A DNA stretch of 64,000 nucleotides from Lysobacter sp. ISL-50. GTDB taxonomy: Bacteria > Pseudomonadota > Gammaproteobacteria > Xanthomonadales > Xanthomonadaceae. Position numbers and translations under genes: made by a program. The notes beneath the pieces are model-generated. The model searched no databases. It was not told the DNA's origin and saw only the letters and a program-made list of their open reading frames with translations. Of this stretch, positions 40,168 through 49,944 are shown piece after piece; the first letter of the stretch is position 1, and the number at the start of each line of letters is the position of its first letter. The stretch is from NCBI RefSeq assembly GCF_018612875.1, contig NZ_JAGGRI010000013.1, positions 468-64,467 of the forward strand, given 5' to 3'.

Positions 40168-40621
40168 CGTCTTGCTCCCGAGGTTTGATGGGCGGCTCGC
40201 GGATAGACCACCGCGTCGTCGTACGCGGACATTCGCTCGCGGCGGCCACCCGGGTTGGTGCGAGCCGCAACGACTCTGACCGCACGCGCAAGCGCTGTCG
40301 TGCGACCGCGGTCAAATCGGCGAAACGCAAATGAGACTGCGGCTGCAACATCCGCACAAGAATGGAATGCGCTAAAAACCGCTGGATTTCAGCGTTCAGC
40401 GAGAAACGGTCGCAGCGCACAGATCGCCGCGCGCGCATCGCGCTGAACGATCGTGCGCAAACGGCGACGCCGATGGCGCGCAGCCATCGCGGCCGCGGCG
40501 AAGCGCGAACCAAACGCCGCCGACCGCGGCCCGGCGCTTGCGCAAAGCCGGCCGAAGTCGCGCATCATGTGCGCACGATCCGGACCGTCGTATCGCCTCG
40601 CCCTCCCATGGAATCCATCGC
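40168..40621. other. Divergent promoter region, protease and PEBP genes
   Basis: 454 bases with no plausible gene on either strand. Slightly lower GC at 40270-40420. Must carry the promoters of the beta-lytic protease and the PEBP gene; no clear sites could be assigned. Confidence 0.5.
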
Positions 40622-41206
40622 ATGAACACGCTGCATCGCCATGTCGCTTCGCTTGCCCTGTCGCTGCTGGCGCCGCTGGCGCAGGCCGCCGACTTCACCC
40701 TGGAAAGTCCCGATGTGCGCGAAGGCCAGGCCATCGACAACGCCTTCGTGCACAAAGTCCTGGGCTGCAAAGGCAGCAATACCTCACCGCGGTTGGCGTG
40801 GAGCAATCCGCCGGCCGGCACGCGCAGCTTCGCGGTCACCGTCTACGACCTCGACGCGCCCGGCGGCAGCGGCTTCTGGCATTGGCTGGTGGTGAACATT
40901 CCCGCGAAAGCCAACCTGCTCGATCACGGCGCCAGCACCGCGGGCCTGCCGGCCGGCGCGTTGCAGATCCGCAACGACTTCGGCCAGGCCGGTTATGGCG
41001 GCCCGTGCCCGCCGCCGGGCAAGCTGCATCGTTACGAATTCACGGTGTGGGCCTTGAAGATCGACAAGCTCAAGATCGAGCCCAGCGCCGGCGGCACGCT
41101 GGCCGCTTTCATGATCAAGCAAAACGCTTTGGGCCAGGCCAAGCTCACCGCGCCGTACGAGCGCCCGCAGGCCGAAGGCAAAAATTCCCAGGCACCGGTT
41201 CGGTGA
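40622..41206 (+). CDS. YbhB/YbcL-family PEBP-like periplasmic protein
   Basis: A 194-residue protein of the phosphatidylethanolamine-binding/Raf-kinase-inhibitor-like family. A signal peptide (HRHVASLALSLLAPLAQA) directs export. Family motifs: FTLESPDV, NTSPRLAWSNPPAGT, VTVYDLDAPGGSGFWHWLVVNIP, and YGGPCPPPGKLHRYEFTVWAL. The role of the bacterial family is poorly defined; E. coli homologues YbhB/YbcL are the best-known. Single gene preceding the thr leader. Confidence 0.9.
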   Translation: MNTLHRHVASLALSLLAPLAQAADFTLESPDVREGQAIDNAFVHKVLGCKGSNTSPRLAWSNPPAGTRSFAVTVYDLDAPGGSGFWHWLVVNIPAKANLLDHGASTAGLPAGALQIRNDFGQAGYGGPCPPPGKLHRYEFTVWALKIDKLKIEPSAGGTLAAFMIKQNALGQAKLTAPYERPQAEGKNSQAPVR

Positions 41207-41291
41207 CCTGAGCGTCCGTCGCCGCCCGGCGGCCGCATCGCGCCGGGCGCCGGGGCCTTCGCACCGCCCGCACAAATCTTCATCGCCCCTC

Positions 41292-41321
41292 TTGACGCGC
41301 CGCACAACGGCGCGGTATTGC
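41292..41321 (+). promoter_or_regulatory. Possible thr operon promoter
   Basis: TTGACG at 41292-41297 is followed after 18 bases by TATTGC at 41316-41321, a fair -35 and weak -10. The predicted start would be near 41328, so the ATG at that point would be almost leaderless and the leader peptide more likely starts at 41400. Confidence 0.4.
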
Positions 41322-41399
41322 TAGCCCATGCACCCCGCCTTCGCCATCGCCCGCAACGTATCGACCCCGCCGCTCGGCCGGGTATCGATCGTATGGTCG

Positions 41400-41465
41400 A
41401 TGTCGATTACCACTACCGGTACCGGTACCACCTCTTCAGGGGTGCGGACGGGCGTGTCCAGCTAA
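41400..41465 (+). CDS. thrL: thr operon leader peptide
   Basis: A 21-residue leader beginning MSITTTGTGTTSS with six threonines and one isoleucine in nine codons, as in the thr leader of enterobacteria, which stalls ribosomes when charged tRNA-Thr or tRNA-Ile runs short. The same frame is open back to an ATG at 41328 (45 residues in all). The threonine block precedes the first arm of an alternative hairpin set, so it should act in attenuation of thrABC. Confidence 0.8.
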   Translation: MSITTTGTGTTSSGVRTGVSS

Positions 41466-41501
41466 CAGACCACGCCGCTCCGCACCCGAATCCGGGTGCG
41501 G
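41440..41501 (+). promoter_or_regulatory. thr attenuator: alternative hairpins
   Basis: Arm 2 GGGTGCGGA (41440-41448) can pair with arm 3 TCCGCACCC (41479-41487). Arm 3 also pairs with arm 4: CCGCACCCG (41480-41488) and CGGGTGCGG (41493-41501), loop AATC. The pairings are mutually exclusive. The downstream hairpin lacks a clear U-run, so it may terminate weakly or act on other steps. Confidence 0.75.
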
Positions 41502-41553
41502 GCTGGCCGCCCTGCCCCGGACCGGAACGCGGAGCTCCAACAGGAGCTTCACC

Positions 41554-44127
41554 ATGTCGTCCGCCTCGCCCCAAGCCGCTTTCGATGCCCAGCCCGATGC
41601 GGCCGTGGCTGAAGAACCTCTCGCCAGCGATCTCGACGCGCCCGTAGCCGCCGATCCCGTCGTCCCGGCCCGTCACACGCATAAATTCGGCGGCAGCAGC
41701 CTCGCCGACGACGCCCGTTATCGCGTCGCGGTCGGCCTGCTCGACGACGGCTCGCGCGAACGCGTGGTCGTGGTCTCGGCGATGCAGGGCGTCACCGATG
41801 CGCTGGTCGCGCTGGTCGCCAGCGCGCTCGATGGACAGGATTGGGCGCCGGCCTGGGCGGTGCTGCGCCGGCGCCATGTCGAAGCGGCGCAGTCGCTGGA
41901 CCCGCACGACCGCCACGGCACGATCGAGGCGATCGAAGCCGAATTCGCCCGCTTGCGCGAAACCATCGACGGCCTGCGCACGCAACCCGACGAGGCCTTG
42001 GCCGCGGCCTTGCCGGGCCTGGGCGAAGTGCTTTCGTCCTACCTCATGCACGCCGCGCTCGGCGGCGACACCGCGGGCTGGACGCGGCTGGACGCGCGCG
42101 AAGTGCTGGTGGTGCATCCGGGCGAAATGGGCGTTGGCGTGGACTGGGCGCGCAGCCGCGAAAACCTCGATGCGTGGCGCAGGCAGCATCGCTCGCGCGA
42201 CGTGATCGTCACCGGTTTCGTCGCCCGCGATTCGCACGGCCGCGACACCACGCTCGGCCGCAACGGCAGCGATTACTCGGCGGCGATCTTCGCCAATCTG
42301 TTCGACGCCGACGCGCTGACCATCTGGACCGACGTCGACGGCGTGCTTTCGGCCGATCCGCGGCTGGTGCCCGACGCGGTCTGCCTGCCGTCGATGTCGT
42401 ATGCCGAAGCCTGCGAACTGGCGTATTTCGGCGCCAAGGTGCTGCACCCGCAGACGCTGGCGCCGGTGCAGCAGCGCGGCATTCCGCTGCGCATCCGCAA
42501 CACCCGCAATCCGCGCGCGCCGGGCACCTTGATCAGCCTGCGTCCGCAAGCCGACGGCGGCACGCCGGTAAAGGGGCTGAGCCTGGTCCACGATCTCGCC
42601 GTGCTGGAACTGGTCGGCAACGGCATGGTCGGCGTGCCCGGCACCGCCGAGCGCCTGTTCGGCGCGCTGCGCGGCGCCGGCGTGTCGGTGACGATGATTT
42701 CGCAAGGCTCCTCGGAACATTCCATCTGCGTGGTCGTGCGCGCCGATCAGGCCGCGCGCGGACGCGACGCGATCGTCGCCGCCTTCGCCGACGCCATGGC
42801 CGACGGCCAGACCCAACACGTCACGGTCACCCCGGACATCTGCGTGCTCGCCGCGGTCGGCGACGGCATGGTCGGCCTGCCGGGCGTGGCGGCGCAGTTG
42901 TTCGACGGGCTGGCGAAGGCGCGCATCAACCTGCGCGCGATCGCCCAGGGCGCGGGCGAACGCAACATCTCCGTGGCGATCGCCGCGCGCGACGCGACCC
43001 GTGCGCTGCGCGCCGCGCATTCGGCGTTCTGGCTGTCGCCGCAGTGCATTTCGATCGGGCTGATCGGCCCGGGCAAGGTCGGCCGCGCGCTGCTCGCGCA
43101 ACTGGCCGCGGCGCAGCCGCGCCTGCAGCGCGATGCGCGCCCGCAGTACAAGCTGGACCTGCGCCTGCGCGCGCTCGCCGACAGCCGGCGCATGCATCTG
43201 GCGCCGCGCGCGATGTCGTTCGAAGACGCCGGCGACCGCTTCGCCGCCGACGCCGAAACGCTGGATCTGGAACGTTTCGCCGCGCACGTGCGCGCCGAGC
43301 ACATTCCGCATGCGCTGATCGTCGATTGCAGCGGCAGCGACGCGGTCGCCGCGTATTACCCGCAATGGATCGCCGCCGGCATCCACGTGGTCACGCCGAG
43401 CAAACACGCCGGCGCCGGCCCGCTGGCGCGTTACGAGGCAATCCGCGAAGCCGCGCGCAACGGCGGCCAGTTCCGTTACGAAGCCACCGTCGGCGCCGGC
43501 CTGCCGATCATCCAGACCCTGCGTTCGCTGCTCGACACCGGCGATGAACTGACCGAAGTCGAAGGCATCCTGTCGGGCACGCTGGCGTGGCTGTTCAATC
43601 GCTACGACGGCCAGACCGCGTTTTCCGAACTGGTGCGCGAGGCGCACGCGCTGGGTTACACCGAGCCCGATCCGCGCGACGACCTGTCCGGCACCGATGT
43701 CGCGCGCAAGCTGGTGATCCTGGCGCGCGAAGCCGGGCGGGCCTTGTCGCTGGAGCAGATCGAGGTCGAAAGCCTGGTGCCCGAAGCGCTGCGCGGCGTA
43801 TCCAAGGACGAATTCTTCGAGCGCCTGCACGAACTCGATGCGCCCTTGCAGCAGCGTTTCGATGCCGCGCGCGCCGCCGGATTGAGCCTGCGCTACATCG
43901 CCCGGCTCGATCGCGACGGCCGCGCCAGCGTCGGCGTGGTCTCGCCGCCGCCGGGGCATGCTTCGCTGCACGGCGCCTTGACCGATAACCTGATCCAGTT
44001 CCGCACCCGCCGTTACGCGGATAATCCGCTGGTCGTGCAAGGCCCCGGTGCGGGGCCGGACGTCACCGCCGCCGGCGTGTTCGGCGACATGCTGACGATC
44101 GCGCAAACCCTCGGAGCCCGCGCATGA
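41554..44127 (+). CDS. thrA: Bifunctional aspartokinase/homoserine dehydrogenase I
   Basis: Catalyses the first and third steps from aspartate to threonine. The 857 residues hold an aspartokinase domain (about 48-310, beginning [10 protein letters not shown]), regulatory ACT region (about 315-470, with [13 protein letters not shown] and [11 protein letters not shown]) and a homoserine dehydrogenase domain (about 490-857, [13 protein letters not shown]). The N-terminus carries about 45 extra proline/alanine-rich residues before the kinase core. AGGAG precedes the ATG. It overlaps thrB by ATGA. Feedback by threonine is expected from the ACT region. Confidence 0.96.
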   Translation: MSSASPQAAFDAQPDAAVAEEPLASDLDAPVAADPVVPARHTHKFGGSSLADDARYRVAVGLLDDGSRERVVVVSAMQGVTDALVALVASALDGQDWAPAWAVLRRRHVEAAQSLDPHDRHGTIEAIEAEFARLRETIDGLRTQPDEALAAALPGLGEVLSSYLMHAALGGDTAGWTRLDAREVLVVHPGEMGVGVDWARSRENLDAWRRQHRSRDVIVTGFVARDSHGRDTTLGRNGSDYSAAIFANLFDADALTIWTDVDGVLSADPRLVPDAVCLPSMSYAEACELAYFGAKVLHPQTLAPVQQRGIPLRIRNTRNPRAPGTLISLRPQADGGTPVKGLSLVHDLAVLELVGNGMVGVPGTAERLFGALRGAGVSVTMISQGSSEHSICVVVRADQAARGRDAIVAAFADAMADGQTQHVTVTPDICVLAAVGDGMVGLPGVAAQLFDGLAKARINLRAIAQGAGERNISVAIAARDATRALRAAHSAFWLSPQCISIGLIGPGKVGRALLAQLAAAQPRLQRDARPQYKLDLRLRALADSRRMHLAPRAMSFEDAGDRFAADAETLDLERFAAHVRAEHIPHALIVDCSGSDAVAAYYPQWIAAGIHVVTPSKHAGAGPLARYEAIREAARNGGQFRYEATVGAGLPIIQTLRSLLDTGDELTEVEGILSGTLAWLFNRYDGQTAFSELVREAHALGYTEPDPRDDLSGTDVARKLVILAREAGRALSLEQIEVESLVPEALRGVSKDEFFERLHELDAPLQQRFDAARAAGLSLRYIARLDRDGRASVGVVSPPPGHASLHGALTDNLIQFRTRRYADNPLVVQGPGAGPDVTAAGVFGDMLTIAQTLGARA

Positions 44128-45119
44128 GCGCTGCGTCACCTTCTTCCCCGGCCCGCTCCGACGACGACGCTCACGCGTCCTCGGCGCAGCAGGTGCGCGC
44201 GTTCGCGCCGGCCAGCGTCGGCAACATCGGCGTCGGCTTCGACGTGCTCGGCCATTCGATCCAGGGCCCGCGCGATGTCGCCACGGTGCGGCGCATCGCC
44301 GAACCGGTGGTGCGCATCCGCGCGATCCGCGGCGACGTGCCGGGCGCGGACTCGCTGCCGTTGCAGGCCGAGCGCAATACCGCCGGGCAGGCGTTGATCT
44401 CGTTGCGCGAAAAGCTCGGGCTGGCGCACGGGTTCGAACTGGAATTGGACAAGGGCATCGCGCTCGGCTCCGGCCTTGGCGGCTCGGCCGCGTCCTGCGT
44501 CGCGGCCCTGGTCGCGGCCAACGCCTTGCTCGCCCAGCCGCTGTCGCGCGAGGCCTTGTACGAATTCGCGCTCGACGGCGAATCGGTGTCCAGCGGCAGC
44601 CGCCACGGCGACAACGTCGCGCCGATGCTGCTCGGCGGCGTGGTCATGGCGACTTCGACGCGGATGATCGCGCTGTCGGTGCCGGACTGGTTGTACGCGG
44701 TGGTGGTGCATCCGGATCAAGTGCTGGAGACGCGGCGCGCGCGCGCGGTGCTGAGCGATCCGTATCCGCTGTCGCAGGTAGTCAGGCAGAGCGCGCATCT
44801 GGCCTTGTTTCTGACCGGCTTGCAGCGCGACGATGCGCAGTTGCTGCGCGAGGGCTTGGTCGATCTGTTGGTGGAACCGCGGCGCGCGCCGCTGATTCCG
44901 GGATTCGCCGAGGTCAAGGCGGCGGCGTTGGAGCATGGCGCGCTGGGCGCGAGCATTTCCGGCGCCGGGCCGAGTTGTTTCGCCTGGTTCGAGACCAAGA
45001 CCCAGGCGCAGATCGCCGCGGCGGCGATGCGCATCGCTTTCGCCGCCGCCGGTTTCGACTCGCGCGCCTATGTCACGCCGGTGGCGGGGCCGCGCGCGGA
45101 TGTGATCGGCTCGGTGTGA
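44124..45119 (+). CDS. thrB: Homoserine kinase
   Basis: GHMP-family kinase that phosphorylates homoserine for threonine synthesis. A 331-residue protein with [22 protein letters not shown] as the ATP-binding loop and [20 protein letters not shown] at the N-terminus, [14 protein letters not shown] near the end. It starts inside the thrA stop (ATGA), implying translational coupling. A family C repeat pair separates it from thrC. Confidence 0.96.
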   Translation: MSAASPSSPARSDDDAHASSAQQVRAFAPASVGNIGVGFDVLGHSIQGPRDVATVRRIAEPVVRIRAIRGDVPGADSLPLQAERNTAGQALISLREKLGLAHGFELELDKGIALGSGLGGSAASCVAALVAANALLAQPLSREALYEFALDGESVSSGSRHGDNVAPMLLGGVVMATSTRMIALSVPDWLYAVVVHPDQVLETRRARAVLSDPYPLSQVVRQSAHLALFLTGLQRDDAQLLREGLVDLLVEPRRAPLIPGFAEVKAAALEHGALGASISGAGPSCFAWFETKTQAQIAAAAMRIAFAAAGFDSRAYVTPVAGPRADVIGSV

Positions 45120-45144
45120 TGACAGCGTTGGTCGCGGTCGAAAG

Positions 45145-45267
45145 CAAATCCCCCCTAGCCCCCCTTTTTCAAAGGGGGGAAGCGGTAGGCGGGTTGCGAG
45201 GCATCGTCACTGACGCACGAATGCGTCCCCCCCTTTGAAAAAGGGGGGCTAGGGGGGATTTGCTTTT
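45145..45267. repeat. Inverted pair of AAATCCCCCC repeats (family C)
   Basis: Two near-identical 38-41-base copies (GCAAATCCCCCCTAGCCCCC ... and inverse) face each other between thrB and thrC, with TTTTCAAAGGGG at the inner ends. The fold would put a long hairpin in the middle of the thr mRNA. Confidence 0.88.
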
Positions 45268-45311
45268 CCGCCCAGCCCTCCCAAGCCTCTCCCCCTCTGC
45301 GAGCCCATTTC

Positions 45312-46607
45312 ATGAATTTCCTCAGCACCCGCGGACGAACACCGCCCACCGCGATCGACCAAGCCCTGTCGGCCGGGCTCGCCCCCGACGGCGGCCTGTA
45401 CGTGCCCGAGCGGTTCCCCGCGCTGTCGCAACCGCTCGCCGCCGACGGACTGGACGCGACCGCGCACGCGATCCTCGCGCCCTACTTCGAACGATCGGCC
45501 TTGCGCGAATCGCTGCGCGACATCTGTGCGCGCGCGTTTTCCTTCGATGCGCCGCTGCGTCCGCTGTCGCAGCCCGACGACTGGCTGCTGGAGTTGTTCC
45601 ACGGTCCCACCGCCGCGTTCAAGGACTACGCCGCGCGTTTCCTCGCGCAAGCCCTGGCCGGCTTGCGCGACGACACCGCCGCGCCCACCACGATCCTGGT
45701 CGCCACTTCCGGCGACACCGGCGCCGCGGTCGCCGCCGCGTTTCATCGCCGCGCGGGTTTCCAGGTGGTCATCCTCTATCCCGACGGACGCGTGTCGCCG
45801 CGCCAGGCGCACGGCCTGGGGTGCTGGGGCGACAACGTGCAAGCCTTGCGCGTGGACGGCGACTTCGACGCCTGCCAACGCCTGGCCAAGCAGGCGCTGT
45901 CCGACGACGCCCTGCGCGCGCAGCGGCCGTTGAGCTCGGCCAACAGCATCAGCCTGGGCCGGCTGCTGCCGCAGGCGGCGTATTACGCGCATGCCGCCGG
46001 CCGCCACTACGCGCAGCGCGGCGAGCCGCTGAACTTCATCGTGCCCACCGGCAACCTCGGCAACGCCTGCGCGGCCTTCGTCGCCAAGCGCATGGGCTTG
46101 CCGATCGGCGAGATCCGCCTGGCCACCAACGCCAACGACACCTTGCCGCGCTACTTCGCCGGCGCGGACTATCTCGCCCAGCCGACCCAGGCGACCCTGG
46201 CCAACGCCATGGACGTGGGCGCGCCGAGCAATTTCGAGCGACTGCGCTATTGGCATCGCGACGACGCCGAACTGCGCCGCGCCACCCAGGCGCAAAGCAT
46301 CGCCGACGCCGTCATCGTCGAAACCATCCGCAACGCGCCGCAACGCCACGGCGTGGTGCCCTGCCCGCACACCGCGACCGGCCTGCATCTGCTGGAAACG
46401 CTGCGCGCGCAAGGCGACGAGCGGCCGTGGGCGGTAGTCGCCACCGCCCATCCGGCCAAGTTCGAGAGCATCGTCGAACCGCTGGTGGGGCATGCGGTCG
46501 AGCCGCCGCCGGCCCTGGCGGCGTCGCTGGCGCGGCCGGCACACGCCGAGCCGATGGCGTCGGAGTACGACGCGTTGCGCGCCTTCCTGGCCGATCCGGC
46601 CCGCTGA
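45312..46607 (+). CDS. thrC: Threonine synthase
   Basis: PLP enzyme that converts O-phosphohomoserine to threonine. The 431 residues start with STRG and contain the lysine motif HGPTAAFKDYAARFL (PLP lysine) and ATSGDTGAAVAAAFHRR. Separated from thrB by 192 bases with a repeat pair; the ribosome site is weak (GCGAGCCC). The next element is the ilv leader, and together they bridge threonine and isoleucine synthesis. Confidence 0.95.
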   Translation: MNFLSTRGRTPPTAIDQALSAGLAPDGGLYVPERFPALSQPLAADGLDATAHAILAPYFERSALRESLRDICARAFSFDAPLRPLSQPDDWLLELFHGPTAAFKDYAARFLAQALAGLRDDTAAPTTILVATSGDTGAAVAAAFHRRAGFQVVILYPDGRVSPRQAHGLGCWGDNVQALRVDGDFDACQRLAKQALSDDALRAQRPLSSANSISLGRLLPQAAYYAHAAGRHYAQRGEPLNFIVPTGNLGNACAAFVAKRMGLPIGEIRLATNANDTLPRYFAGADYLAQPTQATLANAMDVGAPSNFERLRYWHRDDAELRRATQAQSIADAVIVETIRNAPQRHGVVPCPHTATGLHLLETLRAQGDERPWAVVATAHPAKFESIVEPLVGHAVEPPPALAASLARPAHAEPMASEYDALRAFLADPAR

Positions 46608-46770
46608 CGGCGCCGCCGCGGACGTGAATGGGCCGCGCGGGTATCGTCTCGACCGCCCGAGCAAGGTCGCCGCCTCCGCTCCGACGCAGCGGTTCGATCC
46701 GCTCCCGCGTGCGCGTTCTCGCCGCCGTCGTAACCACGATCACGAACCGCGACGATTTCGCAGGAAACTA

Positions 46771-46800
46771 TTGACAAGCCTTGGATGGCCATGGTCTTCT
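46771..46800 (+). promoter_or_regulatory. Possible ilv operon promoter
   Basis: A consensus TTGACA at 46771-46776 is followed after 18 bases by TCTTCT, a weak -10. It lies just ahead of the leader peptide ATG at 46807. Confidence 0.45.
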
Positions 46801-46806
46801 CGATCC

Positions 46807-46968
46807 ATGACGCAACGCAGCAACCACCCGCAGACGACCTCGATCAAGGCCCCGGCCTCGAACGACGCCGCGCGCGTCTTGCTCCGCCTTGCGCCCGCCA
46901 TCGCCACGACCATTCTCGTACTCGTACTTATTACCGGGTTTATCAGCGCGGGAAGCGGGTTCGTGTAG
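46807..46968 (+). CDS. ilvL: ilv operon leader peptide
   Basis: A 53-residue open frame. Its second half (VLLRLAPAIATTILVLVLIT) packs six Leu, three Val, three Ile and three Thr into about 21 codons. In the well-known enterobacterial ilvGMEDA leader the same residues sense charged tRNA for branched amino acids. The stop codon lies next to the antiterminator arm, so the peptide should control read-through into ilvD. Confidence 0.85.
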   Translation: MTQRSNHPQTTSIKAPASNDAARVLLRLAPAIATTILVLVLITGFISAGSGFV

Positions 46969-47033
46969 AAAAACACACAACCCAAGGTCGAAAGAACCTG
47001 AACCCCGCGCCCCAAAGGCGCGGGGTTTTTCGT
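46946..47033 (+). terminator. ilv attenuator terminator with antiterminator arm
   Basis: Terminator: 11-base-pair stem AACCCCGCGCC (47001-47011) with GGCGCGGGGTT (47017-47027) and a T-run TTTTTCGTTTT after it. Antiterminator: GCGCGGG (46946-46952), within the last codons of the leader, can pair with CCCGCGC (47004-47010) and so dissolve the terminator. Location between leader peptide and ilvD is the attenuation arrangement. Confidence 0.9.
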
Positions 47034-47127
47034 TTTACGGCCCTCGGGTTCCATGCATTGGAAAGTCCGCACATGGATGTACGGGCTCTTGCGAAGGGAT
47101 TCGCGTACAGCACAGGAATCGCCGTTC

Positions 47128-48861
47128 GTGAGAAGCAACGCCATCAAGCAAGGCCCGGCCCGAGCCCCCGCGCGCGCGATGCTGCGCGCCACGGGCCTGG
47201 ACGACGCGGCCATCGCCAGACCGCTGGTCGCCGTCGTCCACACCTGGTCCGACGTCTCGCCGTGCAACATCACCCTGCGCGATCTGGCCCAGCACGTGCG
47301 CCGCGGCGTGCACGACGGCGGCGGCACGCCGATCGAGTTCAACACCATCGCCGTCACCGACGGCATCGCGATGGGCACCGACGGCATGCGCGCGTCGCTG
47401 GCGTCGCGCGAAACCATCGCCGATTCGATCGAACTGGCCGTGTCCGGCCACTGCCTGGACGCGATGGTGCTGCTGGTCGGTTGCGACAAGACCATCCCGG
47501 CCGCGGCGATGGCGGCCGCGCGCCTGGATATCCCGACCGTGATCCTCTACGGCGGCACGATCATGCCGGGCCATTGCCCGTCGAAGAAAGGCCAAAGCGA
47601 CGACAAGCCGCTGACCGTGCAGGACGTGTTCGAAGCGGTCGGCGCGCACTCGGCCGGACGCATCGACGACGGCGAACTGCATCGCATCGAATCGCACGCC
47701 TGCCCCGGCGCCGGCGCCTGCGGCGGCCAGTTCACCGCCAACACCATGGCGATGGTGCTGACCTTCCTGGGCCTGTCGCCGCTGGGCTACAACGACATCC
47801 CGGCGATCCACGCGGACAAGCCCGAAGCCGCGCGCCTGTGCGGCGAACTGGTCATGCGGCAACTGCGCGACGGCGGCCCGACCCCGCGCACGCTGCTAAG
47901 CGTCGATGCGCTGCGCAACGCCGCGCGCGCGGTTTCGGCCACCGCCGGTTCGACCAACGCCGCGCTGCATCTGCTGGCGATCGCGCACGAAGCCGGCGTC
48001 GCCTTCGACCTGGAAGAATTCGAAGCCGCCGCGCATACGCCGGTGATCGCCGACCTGAAACCCGGCGGACGCTACACCGCCGCGGAAATGTTCGAATTCG
48101 GCGGCGCGGCGCTGGTGGCGCGCGAGCTGAAGACGGCCGGTCTGATCGAGGATATTCCCACGGTCACCGGCCGTTCCTTTTTCCAGGAGCTGTCCGAAGC
48201 GGTCATGGCCGATGCGCAGGACGTCGTGCGTCCGGTCGCCGATCCGATCAAGCCGCGCGGCGGTTACTCGATCATCTACGGCAACCTCGCGCCGGAAGGC
48301 TGCATCCTCAAGCTGGCCGGCCACGGCCGCGAGCATTTCGAAGGCCCGGCGCGGGTGTTCGATTCGGAAGAAGCCGCGTTCGCCGCGGTGCAGGCGCGGC
48401 AAATCCAGGCCGGCGACATCGTGGTGATCCGCTTCGAAGGCCCCACCGGCGGCCCCGGCATGCGCGAAATGCTGGCGGTGACCGCCGCGCTGGTCGGCCA
48501 GGGCTTGAGCAACGACGTCGCCTTGATCACCGACGGCCGCTTCAGTGGCGCCACGCACGGCTTCATGGTCGGCCACATCTCGCCGGAAGCCGCGCATGGC
48601 GGACCGATCGCGCGCCTGCGCGAAGGCGACCGCGTCAGCATCGACGTCAAGACGCGCAAGTTGGAGGTCGCCGCCGATCTGTCCTCGCGCGAGCCGGCGC
48701 GGATCGCGCCGCGCGTGACCACCGGCGTGCTGGCCAAGTACGCGCGCCTGGTTGGCTCGGCCTCGCAAGGCGCGGTGACCGCGCTCGGCCCGCTGCAATC
48801 GCCGCCGGCGAAAAGAATCGAAGCCACCCTGATCGAACAACCTGCACCCGAACCCGCCTGA
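47128..48861 (+). CDS. ilvD: Dihydroxy-acid dehydratase
   Basis: Iron-sulfur dehydratase that makes the keto acids of valine and isoleucine. The 577 residues begin [18 protein letters not shown], matching family starts; the start codon is GTG with AGGAA nine bases before it, preferred over ATG at 47053 or 47080, which lack a good ribosome site. Cysteine motifs GCDKT and [15 protein letters not shown] bind the cluster. First structural gene behind the attenuator. Confidence 0.93.
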   Translation: MRSNAIKQGPARAPARAMLRATGLDDAAIARPLVAVVHTWSDVSPCNITLRDLAQHVRRGVHDGGGTPIEFNTIAVTDGIAMGTDGMRASLASRETIADSIELAVSGHCLDAMVLLVGCDKTIPAAAMAAARLDIPTVILYGGTIMPGHCPSKKGQSDDKPLTVQDVFEAVGAHSAGRIDDGELHRIESHACPGAGACGGQFTANTMAMVLTFLGLSPLGYNDIPAIHADKPEAARLCGELVMRQLRDGGPTPRTLLSVDALRNAARAVSATAGSTNAALHLLAIAHEAGVAFDLEEFEAAAHTPVIADLKPGGRYTAAEMFEFGGAALVARELKTAGLIEDIPTVTGRSFFQELSEAVMADAQDVVRPVADPIKPRGGYSIIYGNLAPEGCILKLAGHGREHFEGPARVFDSEEAAFAAVQARQIQAGDIVVIRFEGPTGGPGMREMLAVTAALVGQGLSNDVALITDGRFSGATHGFMVGHISPEAAHGGPIARLREGDRVSIDVKTRKLEVAADLSSREPARIAPRVTTGVLAKYARLVGSASQGAVTALGPLQSPPAKRIEATLIEQPAPEPA

Positions 48862-48918
48862 CCCCCACTCACTCCTCACTCCTCTCAACTAGTTCCTCCC
48901 CTTCCCGAGACCACAGAC

Positions 48919-49944
48919 ATGACCGCAACGACCTTCCGCCCCAAGATCGCCATCGTCGGCTACGGCAGCCAAGGCCGCGCGCACGCGCTCAACCTTCGCG
49001 ATTCCGGCTTCGACGTCACCGTAGGCCTGCGTCCGGGCGGCCCGACCGAGCTGAAGGCCAAGGCCGACGGCTTCACCGTCAAGACCCCGGCCGAAGCGGT
49101 CGCCGAAGCCGAGCTGGTCGCGGTGCTGACGCCCGACATGGTTCAACCGCAGCTGTATCGCGATGTCATCGAACCCAACATCAAGCAAGGCGCTTGCCTG
49201 CTGTTCGCGCACGGCTTCAACGTGCATTACGGCCAGATCGCCCCGCGCGCCGATCTCGACGTGGTGCTGGTCGCGCCGAAGGGCCCGGGCGCGCTGGTGC
49301 GCCGCGAATACGAAATCGGCCGCGGCGTGCCCAGCGTCTACGCGGTGCATCAGGACAAGACCGGCCGCGCGGAAGAATTCGCCCTGACTTATTGCGGCGG
49401 CATCGGCGGCGCGCGCCAGAACGCGATCAAGACCACGTTCAAGGAAGAGACCGAAACCGATCTGTTCGGCGAACAGGCGGTGCTGTGCGGCGGCGCGACC
49501 AAGCTGGTCCAGGCCGGCTGGGAAACCCTGGTCGAAGCCGGTTATCAGCCGGAAGTGGCCTACTACGAATGCCTGCACGAACTGAAGCTGATCGTCGATC
49601 TGTTCTACGAAGGCGGCGTCACCCGCATGCACGAGTTCATCAGCGAAACCGCGCAGTACGGCGCGCTGACCCGCGGCACCTACATCGTCGACGACCACAC
49701 CAAGGCGCAGATGCGCAAAGTCCTGACCGAAATCCAGGACGGCACCTTCGCCAAGCAGTGGATCGCCGAATACGCCGCCGGCAACGCCAACTACAAGGCG
49801 CTCAAGCAGGGCGACCTGGAGCACCCGATCGAAGCGGTCGGCAAGAAACTGCGCGCCAACATGAAGTGGCTGGACAACGCGCCCAAGGCGCAGACCGCCG
49901 CTCCCGCCGCCACCCGCGGCGAACGACAGGAAGAGGCTGCCTGA
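48919..49944 (+). CDS. ilvC: Ketol-acid reductoisomerase
   Basis: Class I enzyme that reduces and rearranges acetolactate/acetohydroxybutyrate using NADPH. 341 residues with the Rossmann motif [17 protein letters not shown] at 13-29 and catalytic C-terminal domain ([23 protein letters not shown]-like). Preceded by a 57-base gap holding CACTCCTCACTCC repeats. Its stop overlaps the ilvG start by one base (TGATG). Confidence 0.96.
   Translation: MTATTFRPKIAIVGYGSQGRAHALNLRDSGFDVTVGLRPGGPTELKAKADGFTVKTPAEAVAEAELVAVLTPDMVQPQLYRDVIEPNIKQGACLLFAHGFNVHYGQIAPRADLDVVLVAPKGPGALVRREYEIGRGVPSVYAVHQDKTGRAEEFALTYCGGIGGARQNAIKTTFKEETETDLFGEQAVLCGGATKLVQAGWETLVEAGYQPEVAYYECLHELKLIVDLFYEGGVTRMHEFISETAQYGALTRGTYIVDDHTKAQMRKVLTEIQDGTFAKQWIAEYAAGNANYKALKQGDLEHPIEAVGKKLRANMKWLDNAPKAQTAAPAATRGERQEEAA

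Noticed and set aside
41318-41647. Alternative frame in thr leader region
   Set aside because: It reads through the attenuator hairpins and overlaps thrA; the Thr-rich frame fits known leader architecture better.
46608-46806. Additional gene between thrC and the ilv leader
   Set aside because: No start with ribosome site or protein-like composition; a promoter-like TTGACA is present instead.
47053-47127. Longer ilvD start at ATG 47053 or 47080
   Set aside because: The extra residues do not match the family and there is no ribosome site; GTG 47128 has AGGAA at nine bases.
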